From PCC-9228 sp964477525 (GTDB lineage Bacteria > Cyanobacteriota > Cyanobacteriia > Cyanobacteriales > PCC-9228): DNA of 7,447 nucleotides. Shown piece by piece: positions 1 through 5,867 of this stretch (within the stretch, counting starts at the first letter, position 1; each line of letters begins with the position of its first letter). The position numbers and the translations under genes were made by a program. The notes below the pieces were generated by a model, which was not told the origin of the DNA, searched no databases, and saw only the letters and a list, made by a program, of their open reading frames with translations. The stretch lies in contig CAYZHY010000163.1 in NCBI GenBank assembly GCA_964477525.1, positions 1 through 7,447 of the forward strand, read 5' to 3'.

Positions 1-303
1 GGGATGTAGCTTTTTCTATTGAGGTAGATTTTGGGATTGCGAGGGATATCTCGACGAGCTATATACGAAGGGAAATTTAGATGGGGGGAAACCTTTTCTT
101 CCCACCAAGCCTTCGATTCAGGATTGCTAGAAGTTGACTTAACCAGCAGAGAGAGAACATCTTTTTATAGAAGTGGCAACTATTGGATCGATCTCTGGGA
201 ATAGATAAGACGAGTCGATAGAGGCTTGGCTGGGAGAATCACCATCGAGTTCGGTATGGTTCGCTACCAAAGTTAAGATCCAGATTTGCTGGAAAATTGT
301 CTG

Positions 304-344
304 TTAGCAGGGCTTAAACATCTTTTAGCGGGACTTAAAATCTT
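304..344. repeat. Degenerate tandem repeat, two units of about 20 bp
   Basis: Unit one (304-324) and unit two (325-344) share TTAGC, GG, CTTAAA and ATCTT, differing by two substitutions and one missing base. Read on the plus strand it would encode a duplicated LLAGLK motif, but the frame has no start and is bounded by stops at 274 and 388. Confidence 0.55.
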
Positions 345-369
345 TAGTTTCCAAAAGAGGGTGAAACTC

Positions 370-382
370 CCTGTAATACAGG
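370..382. repeat. Short inverted repeat CCTGT-AAT-ACAGG
   Basis: A perfect 5-bp stem with a 3-nt loop in the gene-free region. No T-run follows on either strand and no adjacent gene uses it. It is listed only as visible structure. Confidence 0.4.
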
Positions 383-730
383 ACGATTAGTCGATGCTCG
401 AAAAATGGCTAAATTCCCTACCATGATGGGAAATTGCTAAATCGATATCACAGTCCCACGATTCAAGGCTTTGACGGTAATTGAAGAGAAGTTTTTGTCA
501 AAGTCCTGCTAGCGGAAATACGTTCGGATTATGATTTTCGATGGACTTTCGCTGGAAACAGTCTGCTAGTCCTCGTTGGTATAGCTATATTGCCAGCTAT
601 CAACCTTGCCCTACCGGGAAAGCAACGAATCCATCGAACCAAAGCTTCTCCTATTATATAGTAGGCTAAAGTAGCTCGATGGTTTTCGGAAAATGTAGTA
701 GTATGCTCCATCGGTAGATTTCCAATATAG

Positions 731-889
731 GTTGTCGTTATTAGCAACAACTTCCTACAGCTACGATTGTTAATATCCTCGCCTCCATATAAGGAAGGCG
801 GTTCCATCTACCTATCAGTAAAAGCTGACAGGTTCTGGCAAGTTGACGCTTCGCTAGATGTTGCTTCTATTGACCACCTTGTAATATGA
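731..889 (+). pseudogene. Possible relic coding stretch beside a mobile-element-like end
   Basis: A plus-strand frame of 52 codons runs from after TAG (728-730) to TGA (887-889), with protein-like content near its end (GGSIYLSVKADRFWQVDASL) but no believable start. Just upstream, in another frame, ATIVNILAS (about 751-777) faintly resembles the NAAxNILA tail of IS200/IS605 TnpB proteins. A hairpin-bearing element-like end follows at 891-927. These hints are short and could be chance. Confidence 0.2.
811..832. repeat. Inverted repeat, 8-bp stem with 6-nt loop
   Basis: CCTATCAG and CTGACAGG flank TAAAAG. On the minus strand all eight positions pair (one as G-U), giving a stable small hairpin about 95 nt beyond the zorB stop. 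No T-run follows, so it is not a standard terminator. It may be part of a mobile-element end or an mRNA 3' stabiliser. Confidence 0.4.
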
Positions 890-906
890 AATTCACGGTA
901 ATCCCT

Positions 907-929
907 AAAGGAAGGGGCTTGACCCCCTA
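907..929 (-). terminator. Hairpin directly after the zorB stop; weak terminator or mobile-element end
   Basis: Immediately after the zorB TAG the minus strand reads GGGG (926-923), loop TCAAG, CCCC (917-914), then TTCCTTT. The stem is short but all G-C, and the following run is pyrimidine-rich with only moderate T content, so termination would be modest. The same bases, read on the plus strand as CCCTAAAGGAAGGGGCTTG, resemble the subterminal ends of IS200/IS605-type elements common in cyanobacteria, by memory only. Confidence 0.35.
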
Positions 930-1625
930 GATCTGATTGGTCAAAAAGTTCTGTAGATTGACACGTCGCAGTTGGAAGCGAAATACCACCTTTCGGTCGT
1001 TGGGATTGTCGGTTTTGGGGTCTGCGTCTCGTTCTCCCCTCCCTGCAGCTAGCAGTTTTTGCTGGAATTGCGACTTGGTTTCAAATTCCAACTCCGATGA
1101 AATGTAATCAGCGACGGCGGCTGCTCGCTGTAAGCTTAACCTTAAGTTGAAATCTACCTCTCCCTCGGAACTAGTGTGACCTTCTATAATGACGTGTCGA
1201 ATGGCATCTTGGAATTCTTCTCGGGAAAAGATAATTTGACTGTAAATGGGAATGAGCTGTTGTAGAAATTTCTGTCCTTTAGGATTGAGTTCGGCGCTGT
1301 TTTGGTCGAATAAGACGGCTGTAGGAATATTGACATCTCCTGTTTTGGGATCGACTTGGACTTCTGTTCCTGGGGGCAATTCTTGTTGAAACGTATTGAG
1401 AATGACTAGAGGTAAGTTGTTAAAGGCTTCTTGGTATTTTTGTAGTTCTTTTTGGGATTTTTGGAGTTCTTCTTGGGTTTCTCTCACTTGGACCATAGCG
1501 GTAACAAATAGCAGTGCGAAAAACATTAACAACCCCGACATTAAATCTCCAATTGATAGCCAAATGCCGGCATCTTGTTCTTCGATAATTTCGTCGTTGG
1601 TTTCGCTGTCAAAAAGGTCGTTCAT
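927..1625 (-). CDS. zorB: ZorB-like MotB/OmpA-family stator protein
   Basis: This 232-residue protein has a short acidic cytoplasmic N-terminus and one membrane helix at about 22-44 (IWLSIGDLMSGLLMFFALLF). The helix contains Asp27, placed like the essential proton-binding Asp of MotB/ZorB. A coiled-coil linker follows at 46-67. An OmpA-like peptidoglycan-binding domain covers about 100-218, with VLFDQNSAELNPKG, IIEGHTSSEG, LRLSLQRAAAVADYI and GRGERD...NDRKVVF. It should anchor the ZorA-ZorB motor to the cell wall. I chose the ATG at 1625 because AGGAG at 1641-1637 sits 11 nt upstream. A GTG at 1649 would add eight residues but lies upstream of that ribosome site and overlaps zorA. A 13-residue tail (RVNLQNFLTNQI region) extends past the usual end of the domain, close to a possible mobile-element end. 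No other Zorya gene follows within the window. Confidence 0.88.
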   Translation of the reverse strand: MNDLFDSETNDEIIEEQDAGIWLSIGDLMSGLLMFFALLFVTAMVQVRETQEELQKSQKELQKYQEAFNNLPLVILNTFQQELPPGTEVQVDPKTGDVNIPTAVLFDQNSAELNPKGQKFLQQLIPIYSQIIFSREEFQDAIRHVIIEGHTSSEGEVDFNLRLSLQRAAAVADYISSELEFETKSQFQQKLLAAGRGERDADPKTDNPNDRKVVFRFQLRRVNLQNFLTNQI

Positions 1626-1632
1626 TGTTTTA

Positions 1633-3621
1633 CTAGCTCCTATTGTCACGATCGCTTAATTGGTCGGCAGCAGCAACCAAACGATTGGCTGCGTTCATTA
1701 AACCGTAGGAAGTTTCGTGGAGTTGGTTGCAGAAATCAGCAGTACTCCGGTCTACTTCTTGGATATTGTTGGTACAAGTGGCATTGACTTGTTCTAGATA
1801 TTCCCAAAATTGTTCGTTACTGGCTTGGAGTGCTTGGTGAAATTGATTGGCTAAGTTTTGATAGGCATGTTCTATTTTTTGTGCTTCGTTTCCCATGTTA
1901 CGAACGACTTTTTGTAATTCTTGCAGGCGTTCTGCCGATGTGGAACCGGTTTCAGTTTCTAATTTGTAAACAGATTCGGCTGTGTTTTGAATGGAATTCA
2001 TGCTTTGTTCGATCGCTTCTTTCATAGCAGGAGTATCGTCAATCAAAATTTGCTGGAGTTGTTGAACCACTTGTTCTAGGCCTTCTTTTTGTTTGCCTAA
2101 AGTGCTTTCGAGGAGATTGTTTTGGTCTTCAAAAAATTGGATGAGGGAAGTTTGGTAGGCTTGGCGGAATTTATCTAATTCTGTTTGTACGGTATGGCGC
2201 GTTTTTTGGAGTTGGTCGTCGATGTTGGTTAAAGTTGACTGTAGGTTGCTGGAAGCACTTTCTATAATTTTAGAGGCTTGGTTGCCGATGGTTTCTAGTT
2301 GTTCGGATTGTGAAGAAAAGGCTTGGTTGGCATCTTCGAGAATCAGTTCGGTGTGTTTGGTTAAACCAGAAAGCATTTCTTGCTGTTCTTGGGTTTGTTG
2401 GCTGAGAATCTGTTCCAGGTCGCGGGCAAATTCTTGCAGTTCGACGAGGGTTTGGTTTTGGAAATTTTGAATTGTTACGATCGCTTCTGATAGATTTTCA
2501 GCAATACTGCCTAGGGAATCTTTCAGTTCTTTAACAGATTGGGAAGCTTCTTTGGTTAATTTTGTACTTTCATCAAGGCGTTGGATAACGGGTTCGATAA
2601 TTTCTTGGCGCAGTTGTTGGATGAGATAATCGACGGCTTGGGTTTGTTGTTCTTGTTGGGAACGAATGGTGGATAGTTCTTCGGAAATGGAAACGAGAAT
2701 GGGATGGAGAGGTTCTGAGCGGCTGGCAACTAATTCATCGGAAATTTGTTGAAAACTAGGATGCAATTGTTGGGCAGTTTGTTGCGCGATCGCGCGAGCA
2801 GTAATTTCCAATTCCGATCGCATGGATGTGGCAACGGCTTGGCCAATGGCTTCTGGGTTGAAAGTTTGCAAACCAGTCAAATGCTGGGTTACTTGTTGGA
2901 GTTGCTCGGTAATTACTTGATTGGAATTTCGATCCAAGTTTGATAGAATTTTTGTAGGCGTTTCTAAGATAGTTAATTTTTGCAATTCCCGACGCAAACG
3001 ATCGCGATAGGCTTTTCGCGATCGCTCTCCGGCTGCCAAAACCAACATCAAACCAATAGCCGTTCCCAATCCCCACAAAGAAGAAGAAAAAGCAACTTTC
3101 ATTCCCGCCAATAATTCCGTACTGGCAATCACCAAATGATTGGAGGTGTCGATTTTATCCAAACCAACGCCTACCAATCCTTTGTAAATCCCGGTAAAGG
3201 TTCCCAAAACTCCCAAAGCAGTTAGCAATGTGGGGGCAAAATAAACTGGACTGCGAGGGATATTTTTGGTTAAAATACTAGGGAAAGCCAGCATGACAAA
3301 ACGATGGTTGGTTTCTTTGGGAAAAAACAAATCCCCGCGAATTTTGCCATCGAAATGTCGCCAAAACCATCCCCGCATGGTTTCGTTGAGTGGGATGCCA
3401 TTTTGGGGAAATCGCCGATATTGTTTGAGATGTTGAATGGCAGTGGCGGGTTGGGAACATTGTTTTTGTCGGTAGTGGTAGGTGGCATACATTTCTCCAG
3501 CGACGGCTAGGGTGGCGGCTATCAGAATTAACCAAATAAAACCGTTGCTGTCTGGTAAAATTTGGATGAGGCTATCAAAAATGTGACTTTCTGGTGAGGA
3601 TGGCGAAGTTTGTGGGTTCAT
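1633..3621 (-). CDS. zorA: ZorA-like MotA/TolQ/ExbB-family proton channel with long coiled-coil tail
   Basis: This 662-residue inner-membrane protein has three predicted membrane helices at about 27-47, 129-152 and 174-197. The second carries the family signature (LLTALGVLGTFTGIYKGL). The third carries GMKVAFSSSLWGLGTAIG, with the small and hydroxyl residues expected to line the ion path beside ZorB. From about residue 200 to the end it is almost wholly helical, rich in Gln, Glu, Leu and Ser, and looks like a long cytoplasmic tail. Flagellar MotA, ExbB and TolQ lack such a tail, whereas Zorya ZorA proteins have one. In Zorya systems ZorA pentamers surround a ZorB dimer to form a proton-driven motor that senses phage attack and signals through the tail. 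The ATG at 3621 has AGGAG at 3639-3635, with a rather long 13-nt spacing. zorB begins 7 nt after its TAG stop. An uncharacterised MotA-like cyanobacterial channel is the main alternative. Confidence 0.85.
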   Translation of the reverse strand: MNPQTSPSSPESHIFDSLIQILPDSNGFIWLILIAATLAVAGEMYATYHYRQKQCSQPATAIQHLKQYRRFPQNGIPLNETMRGWFWRHFDGKIRGDLFFPKETNHRFVMLAFPSILTKNIPRSPVYFAPTLLTALGVLGTFTGIYKGLVGVGLDKIDTSNHLVIASTELLAGMKVAFSSSLWGLGTAIGLMLVLAAGERSRKAYRDRLRRELQKLTILETPTKILSNLDRNSNQVITEQLQQVTQHLTGLQTFNPEAIGQAVATSMRSELEITARAIAQQTAQQLHPSFQQISDELVASRSEPLHPILVSISEELSTIRSQQEQQTQAVDYLIQQLRQEIIEPVIQRLDESTKLTKEASQSVKELKDSLGSIAENLSEAIVTIQNFQNQTLVELQEFARDLEQILSQQTQEQQEMLSGLTKHTELILEDANQAFSSQSEQLETIGNQASKIIESASSNLQSTLTNIDDQLQKTRHTVQTELDKFRQAYQTSLIQFFEDQNNLLESTLGKQKEGLEQVVQQLQQILIDDTPAMKEAIEQSMNSIQNTAESVYKLETETGSTSAERLQELQKVVRNMGNEAQKIEHAYQNLANQFHQALQASNEQFWEYLEQVNATCTNNIQEVDRSTADFCNQLHETSYGLMNAANRLVAAADQLSDRDNRS
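1637..1641 (-). promoter_or_regulatory. Ribosome binding site for zorB, inside the zorA 3' end
   Basis: AGGAG is formed by the last zorA codons (AGG AGC, just before TAG) and lies 11 nt before the ATG at 1625. It decides the zorB start in favour of that ATG over the upstream GTG at 1649. The overlap suggests translational coupling of ZorA and ZorB, fitting a fixed-ratio complex. Confidence 0.75.
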
Positions 3622-3736
3622 TGTTGCCAGTTTTCTCCTGGGGTAGATGCTGGAATTCGAGAAGTTCTTTTGCGTATCGCACTGGCAAGCAAGCTATATG
3701 GGTGCGATCGCTTTTGCCAAGAACTTGACTGTATTG

Positions 3737-3746
3737 TACGATCGTA
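3737..3746. repeat. Perfect palindrome TACGATCGTA in the zorA upstream region
   Basis: This 10-bp inverted repeat without a spacer lies downstream of the candidate TACAAT -10 box and near the expected transcript start. It could be a regulator site, or simply a HIP1-like relic. Nothing else supports a binding site. Confidence 0.3.
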
Positions 3747-3766
3747 TTTATAAACGGTAATTTCGT

Positions 3767-3794
3767 ATTGTAAGCAGCGATCGCGATCGTTCAA
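3767..3794 (-). promoter_or_regulatory. Candidate sigma70-type promoter for zorAB
   Basis: On the minus strand TTGAAC (3794-3789, 4 of 6 to TTGACA) and TACAAT (3772-3767, 5 of 6 to TATAAT) are 16 bp apart. This would give a leader of about 140 nt before the zorA ATG. The -35 box abuts a 12-bp HIP1-type palindrome. A weaker alternative is TTGGCA (3720-3715) with TATAGC (3698-3693), also at 16 bp and with a HIP1 site in its spacer. Sequence similarity is the only evidence. Confidence 0.4.
3778..3789. repeat. HIP1-type palindrome CGATCGCGATCG
   Basis: A perfect 12-bp palindrome is formed by a HIP1 octamer (3777-3784) overlapping a one-mismatch copy (3783-3790). Further exact HIP1 sites start at 2786, 3018, 3704, 4309, 5326 and 5398. 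HIP1 is a highly over-represented cyanobacterial motif and is the best taxonomic clue here. Confidence 0.85.
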
Positions 3795-3912
3795 AAGGCG
3801 ATTTTTACGGTTATTTTGTAAATTTTTCTAAACTTTATGAGCTGGCAGTGGAAATTGATTCTACTTTCAAGGTGAAATAGACTGGGGATAAAGCTTTTTT
3901 AGATAAATAAAG

Positions 3913-5502
3913 TTATTCGTTATCGCGGGATTGAGATTCCGAATTTGGGGAATTTGAGTGCAATTTGCGAATAGCCAACCCAGCCGAAAGGCGAGCAACT
4001 ATCCAGATGGCAATAAGAACTGGTATGGCAACGGCAATTCCAAGAAGGATGTGACCTACCATGTCGCATCCCCAGCCCAAAAGTTGGTGGTCTTGGCAAA
4101 AATTAGGAATGGGAATGTCTTTTTGAGCTAAGGTTTGGGTAACAAGTTGGGGGGAAATTTGGGAAGAGATGCCGCTAACTGCTAAGCCAGTACCAAAGAA
4201 GGTGATGAATCGCTCTAGTTTGCGTTGGCGTTTTTCTTGTTTTTCGTCTTCTTCTCGCCATTCTTCTTGCTGCTTTTGTTCTTGTTCTTGTAGTTTTTCT
4301 TGGAAATCGCGATCGCTTTCTACTTGGTCAATATCAATGATACCGCGAATGGAAGCAATGGTTTGGTCGAGCAAGGTTTGACCGGGAAGTAGGTAGTTGA
4401 TATCGGCTTGGATTTGGCTTTGGTAGCGTTGGCAATCTGCTTGGAGAAATTCTTCGAGAAAGGTTAAGTCGTCAGATGGAAAAGCACAGTTTTTGATTTT
4501 TTGCAGGTAGGTGGCGTAGTTTTGGGTGTTGATAGCAATGGTATTTTTATGGTCTTCTAAATTTCGTAGTTTTTGGGTGTATTGGAACGCTTGCGGCGAT
4601 AAGTTGAGGAGTTTTTGTTTTAATACTTGCAGTCTGGTTTTACTATCTTCGGGTAAATCGGAGAGAATATAAATTTCAGATTCTAATTGGGCGTATTGTT
4701 CCCGCAGTTGGGAATAGATGTTTCTGGCTTGATGAAAGGCGAAGAGAATCTTATTTCGAGCTGATAGCAGCAAAAGGAGGGGTTGGTAGTAAGTTCCTTC
4801 TGCCTCTGTTTTTTCGGTTTTGTTGGATAAATTAAACCAAATCCAGATTTGCAAGCGTTTTTGAGGATCGAGGTCACCGTTTTCGCAAGCAAAAATGGGG
4901 CTTCCCAGAAGTTGACCTTTTTGAAAAGGTATTTTGGGAAAGGATTGGTAGGTGGTTTCTGGTAAGATGGCTTGCAGGCAATGTTGGGCTGCGGTTTCTA
5001 AATCGCTAACATTGCCCATGGGTTTGGCAAACAGCAGCAAGGTTTGCCCTAGGGAAGCTTGGATGGATTCTGGTAGCAAACAAGCATCGGGGTTGAGTTG
5101 GCTGAGTTGGGAAATGTCGATTTCGGCGTTGGCGTATCGTAGGGTGAGGTCGATGGCGAAGGTGTCGTGAATTTGCAGGGGATAGATTTCGCCGGTGAGT
5201 TCTGGGGAATCGTCGGTGGGCGTGGCGGTAAAGCGTAAAAGCTGGGTATCGGGGAGGAGTTCTAGATAGCGACTGTGGGTGTTGTCGGGAGATAAGCCAA
5301 TGTCGCCTTGCCAGGAGGCTATCAAGCGATCGCGTAAGGATTTTTGTAAGGTGGGGATGTTGAGCTTTGCGCCAATTTCCTCACACTGTTGCCACAAGCG
5401 ATCGCTTTGCGAGTCAGTTTGTTGAAACCCGGTTTCCAAGCTATTCCGCAGGTGGAAGGCAAATAAGGTGAGTTTGGGGTGGGCGAGTTTGGGAGGTGAC
5501 AT
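3913..5502 (-). CDS. Membrane-anchored coiled-coil protein, unknown family, candidate effector
   Basis: This 529-residue protein is not recognised. Residues 1-260 look like a mixed alpha/beta soluble region with no known catalytic motif. Residues 260-400 are mostly helical and coiled-coil-like (LREQYAQLESEIYIL, LQVLKQKLL). Residues 400-430 are a strongly charged Glu/Gln/Lys helix. Two membrane segments follow, at about 432-447 and 482-507. Positive residues precede the first (RQRKLERF) and follow the second (IRKLH), so both ends should be cytoplasmic, with a 35-residue outside loop carrying Cys469 and Cys479. The layout of soluble head, long helix and terminal membrane hairpin recalls CorA-like or pore-type effectors, but no CorA GMN motif is present. 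Its ATG overlaps the previous stop by one base, and AGGG lies about 9 nt upstream. Co-expression with a CHAT protease suggests a membrane effector or protease substrate. This is inference. Confidence 0.88.
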   Translation of the reverse strand: MSPPKLAHPKLTLFAFHLRNSLETGFQQTDSQSDRLWQQCEEIGAKLNIPTLQKSLRDRLIASWQGDIGLSPDNTHSRYLELLPDTQLLRFTATPTDDSPELTGEIYPLQIHDTFAIDLTLRYANAEIDISQLSQLNPDACLLPESIQASLGQTLLLFAKPMGNVSDLETAAQHCLQAILPETTYQSFPKIPFQKGQLLGSPIFACENGDLDPQKRLQIWIWFNLSNKTEKTEAEGTYYQPLLLLLSARNKILFAFHQARNIYSQLREQYAQLESEIYILSDLPEDSKTRLQVLKQKLLNLSPQAFQYTQKLRNLEDHKNTIAINTQNYATYLQKIKNCAFPSDDLTFLEEFLQADCQRYQSQIQADINYLLPGQTLLDQTIASIRGIIDIDQVESDRDFQEKLQEQEQKQQEEWREEDEKQEKRQRKLERFITFFGTGLAVSGISSQISPQLVTQTLAQKDIPIPNFCQDHQLLGWGCDMVGHILLGIAVAIPVLIAIWIVARLSAGLAIRKLHSNSPNSESQSRDNE

Positions 5503-5849
5503 TACGATTGACCCTGAGATGGGGAAGATTTCTGGGAACGGCTATTGCGAATGGCATTGCTAATATTTTGTTTGGATAGTTCCGCATCAACTGGTGGAAC
5601 TGTGCCTTTTTGGCTGCCTGGGGCTCTTTCCGCATCGCCGTCGCCAAATAACTGCTTGCGGGTTTCTTTCAATTGTTGGCGAACTTCGGGATATTCCCAA
5701 CACCACTCAATCAAGGCATCGGAAAGTTTGTCGGGGGTATCTGCCGCCGCTTCCATTTTTTCTAGCAAGCCATCGCGATCGGGAATGGTTACCAATTCAT
5801 TTTCGAGCAAATACAACCAAGTTTGCAAGTTTTGTTCGGCACGAGACAT
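5502..5849 (-). CDS. Small helical protein of unknown function, possible adaptor
   Basis: I do not recognise this 115-residue protein. Residues 1-68 look like a compact bundle of about four helices (roughly 4-22, 25-34, 37-52, 54-68), rich in Leu, Glu and Trp (WLYLLENEL, IEWCWEYPEV). The remaining 45 residues are polar and probably disordered (GDGDAERAPGS, then Ser/Gln/Lys-rich). No signal peptide or membrane segment is seen. The ATG at 5849 is supported by AGGAG at 5863-5859, 9 nt upstream. The gene starts 18 nt after the CHAT stop, and its TAA shares one base with the next ATG (TAATG), so the three genes should be co-translated. The size and helical build resemble small adaptor or effector-associated domains seen beside CHAT and caspase-like proteases in cyanobacteria. 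That comparison is inference from context, with no specific motif behind it. Confidence 0.85.
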   Translation of the reverse strand: MSRAEQNLQTWLYLLENELVTIPDRDGLLEKMEAAADTPDKLSDALIEWCWEYPEVRQQLKETRKQLFGDGDAERAPGSQKGTVPPVDAELSKQNISNAIRNSRSQKSSPSQGQS

Positions 5850-5858
5850 CCTTGTTAG

Positions 5859-5863
5859 CTCCT
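5859..5863 (-). promoter_or_regulatory. Ribosome binding site for the 115-residue protein
   Basis: AGGAG sits in the 18-nt gap after the CHAT stop, 9 nt before the ATG at 5849. It supports that start and joint translation with the CHAT gene. Confidence 0.75.
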
Positions 5864-5867
5864 TTGT

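Larger units (their letters stand above)
1..926. other. Region without a convincing gene; possibly decayed sequence
   Basis: No frame here has good length, start, ribosome site and recognisable protein together. Stops are frequent on both strands, and no HIP1 site is present. The longest uninterrupted pieces are about 50-90 codons and unconvincing: plus 31-204, plus 485-661 (with a hydrophobic run, SLLVLVGIAILPAINLAL, but no usual start codon), plus 731-889, and minus 807-529. I saw no tRNA or rRNA, and no CRISPR repeat. The mix of short protein-like pieces in changing frames suggests old, degraded coding or mobile DNA. Confidence 0.6.
3622..3912. other. Spacer between the CHAT operon and the zorAB operon
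   Basis: This gap of about 290 nt holds no open frame worth calling. It is the only sizeable gap between the minus-strand genes and most likely carries the zorAB promoter and 5' untranslated region. It contains two HIP1 octamers (3704-3711, 3777-3784), a 12-bp palindrome (3778-3789), a 10-bp palindrome (3737-3746) and two copies of GTATTGTA (3731-3738, 3765-3772). I saw no stem plus T-run terminator after the 529-residue gene, only an AT-rich stretch. Read-through from the CHAT operon into zorAB is therefore possible. Confidence 0.7.

Noticed and set aside
31..204. Plus-strand 58-codon open stretch (TTG start)
   Set aside because: No recognisable domain, no ribosome site, and a length expected by chance in gene-free DNA.
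529..807. Minus-strand open frame of 92 codons with an ATG at 807
   Set aside because: Its content shows no family signature, the ribosome site is poor, and an in-frame stop and a hairpin sit directly before the ATG. It is probably chance or relic sequence.
1626..1649. GTG at 1649 as the zorB start
   Set aside because: The clear AGGAG at 1641-1637 lies inside that extension and is correctly placed for the ATG at 1625.
927..3621. Flagellar MotA-MotB or ExbB/TolQ-TolR transport motor
   Set aside because: Three membrane helices with a very long helical tail and an OmpA-domain partner fit ZorAB better than four-helix MotA or tail-less ExbB/TolQ. No flagellar, Tol or TonB genes are nearby.
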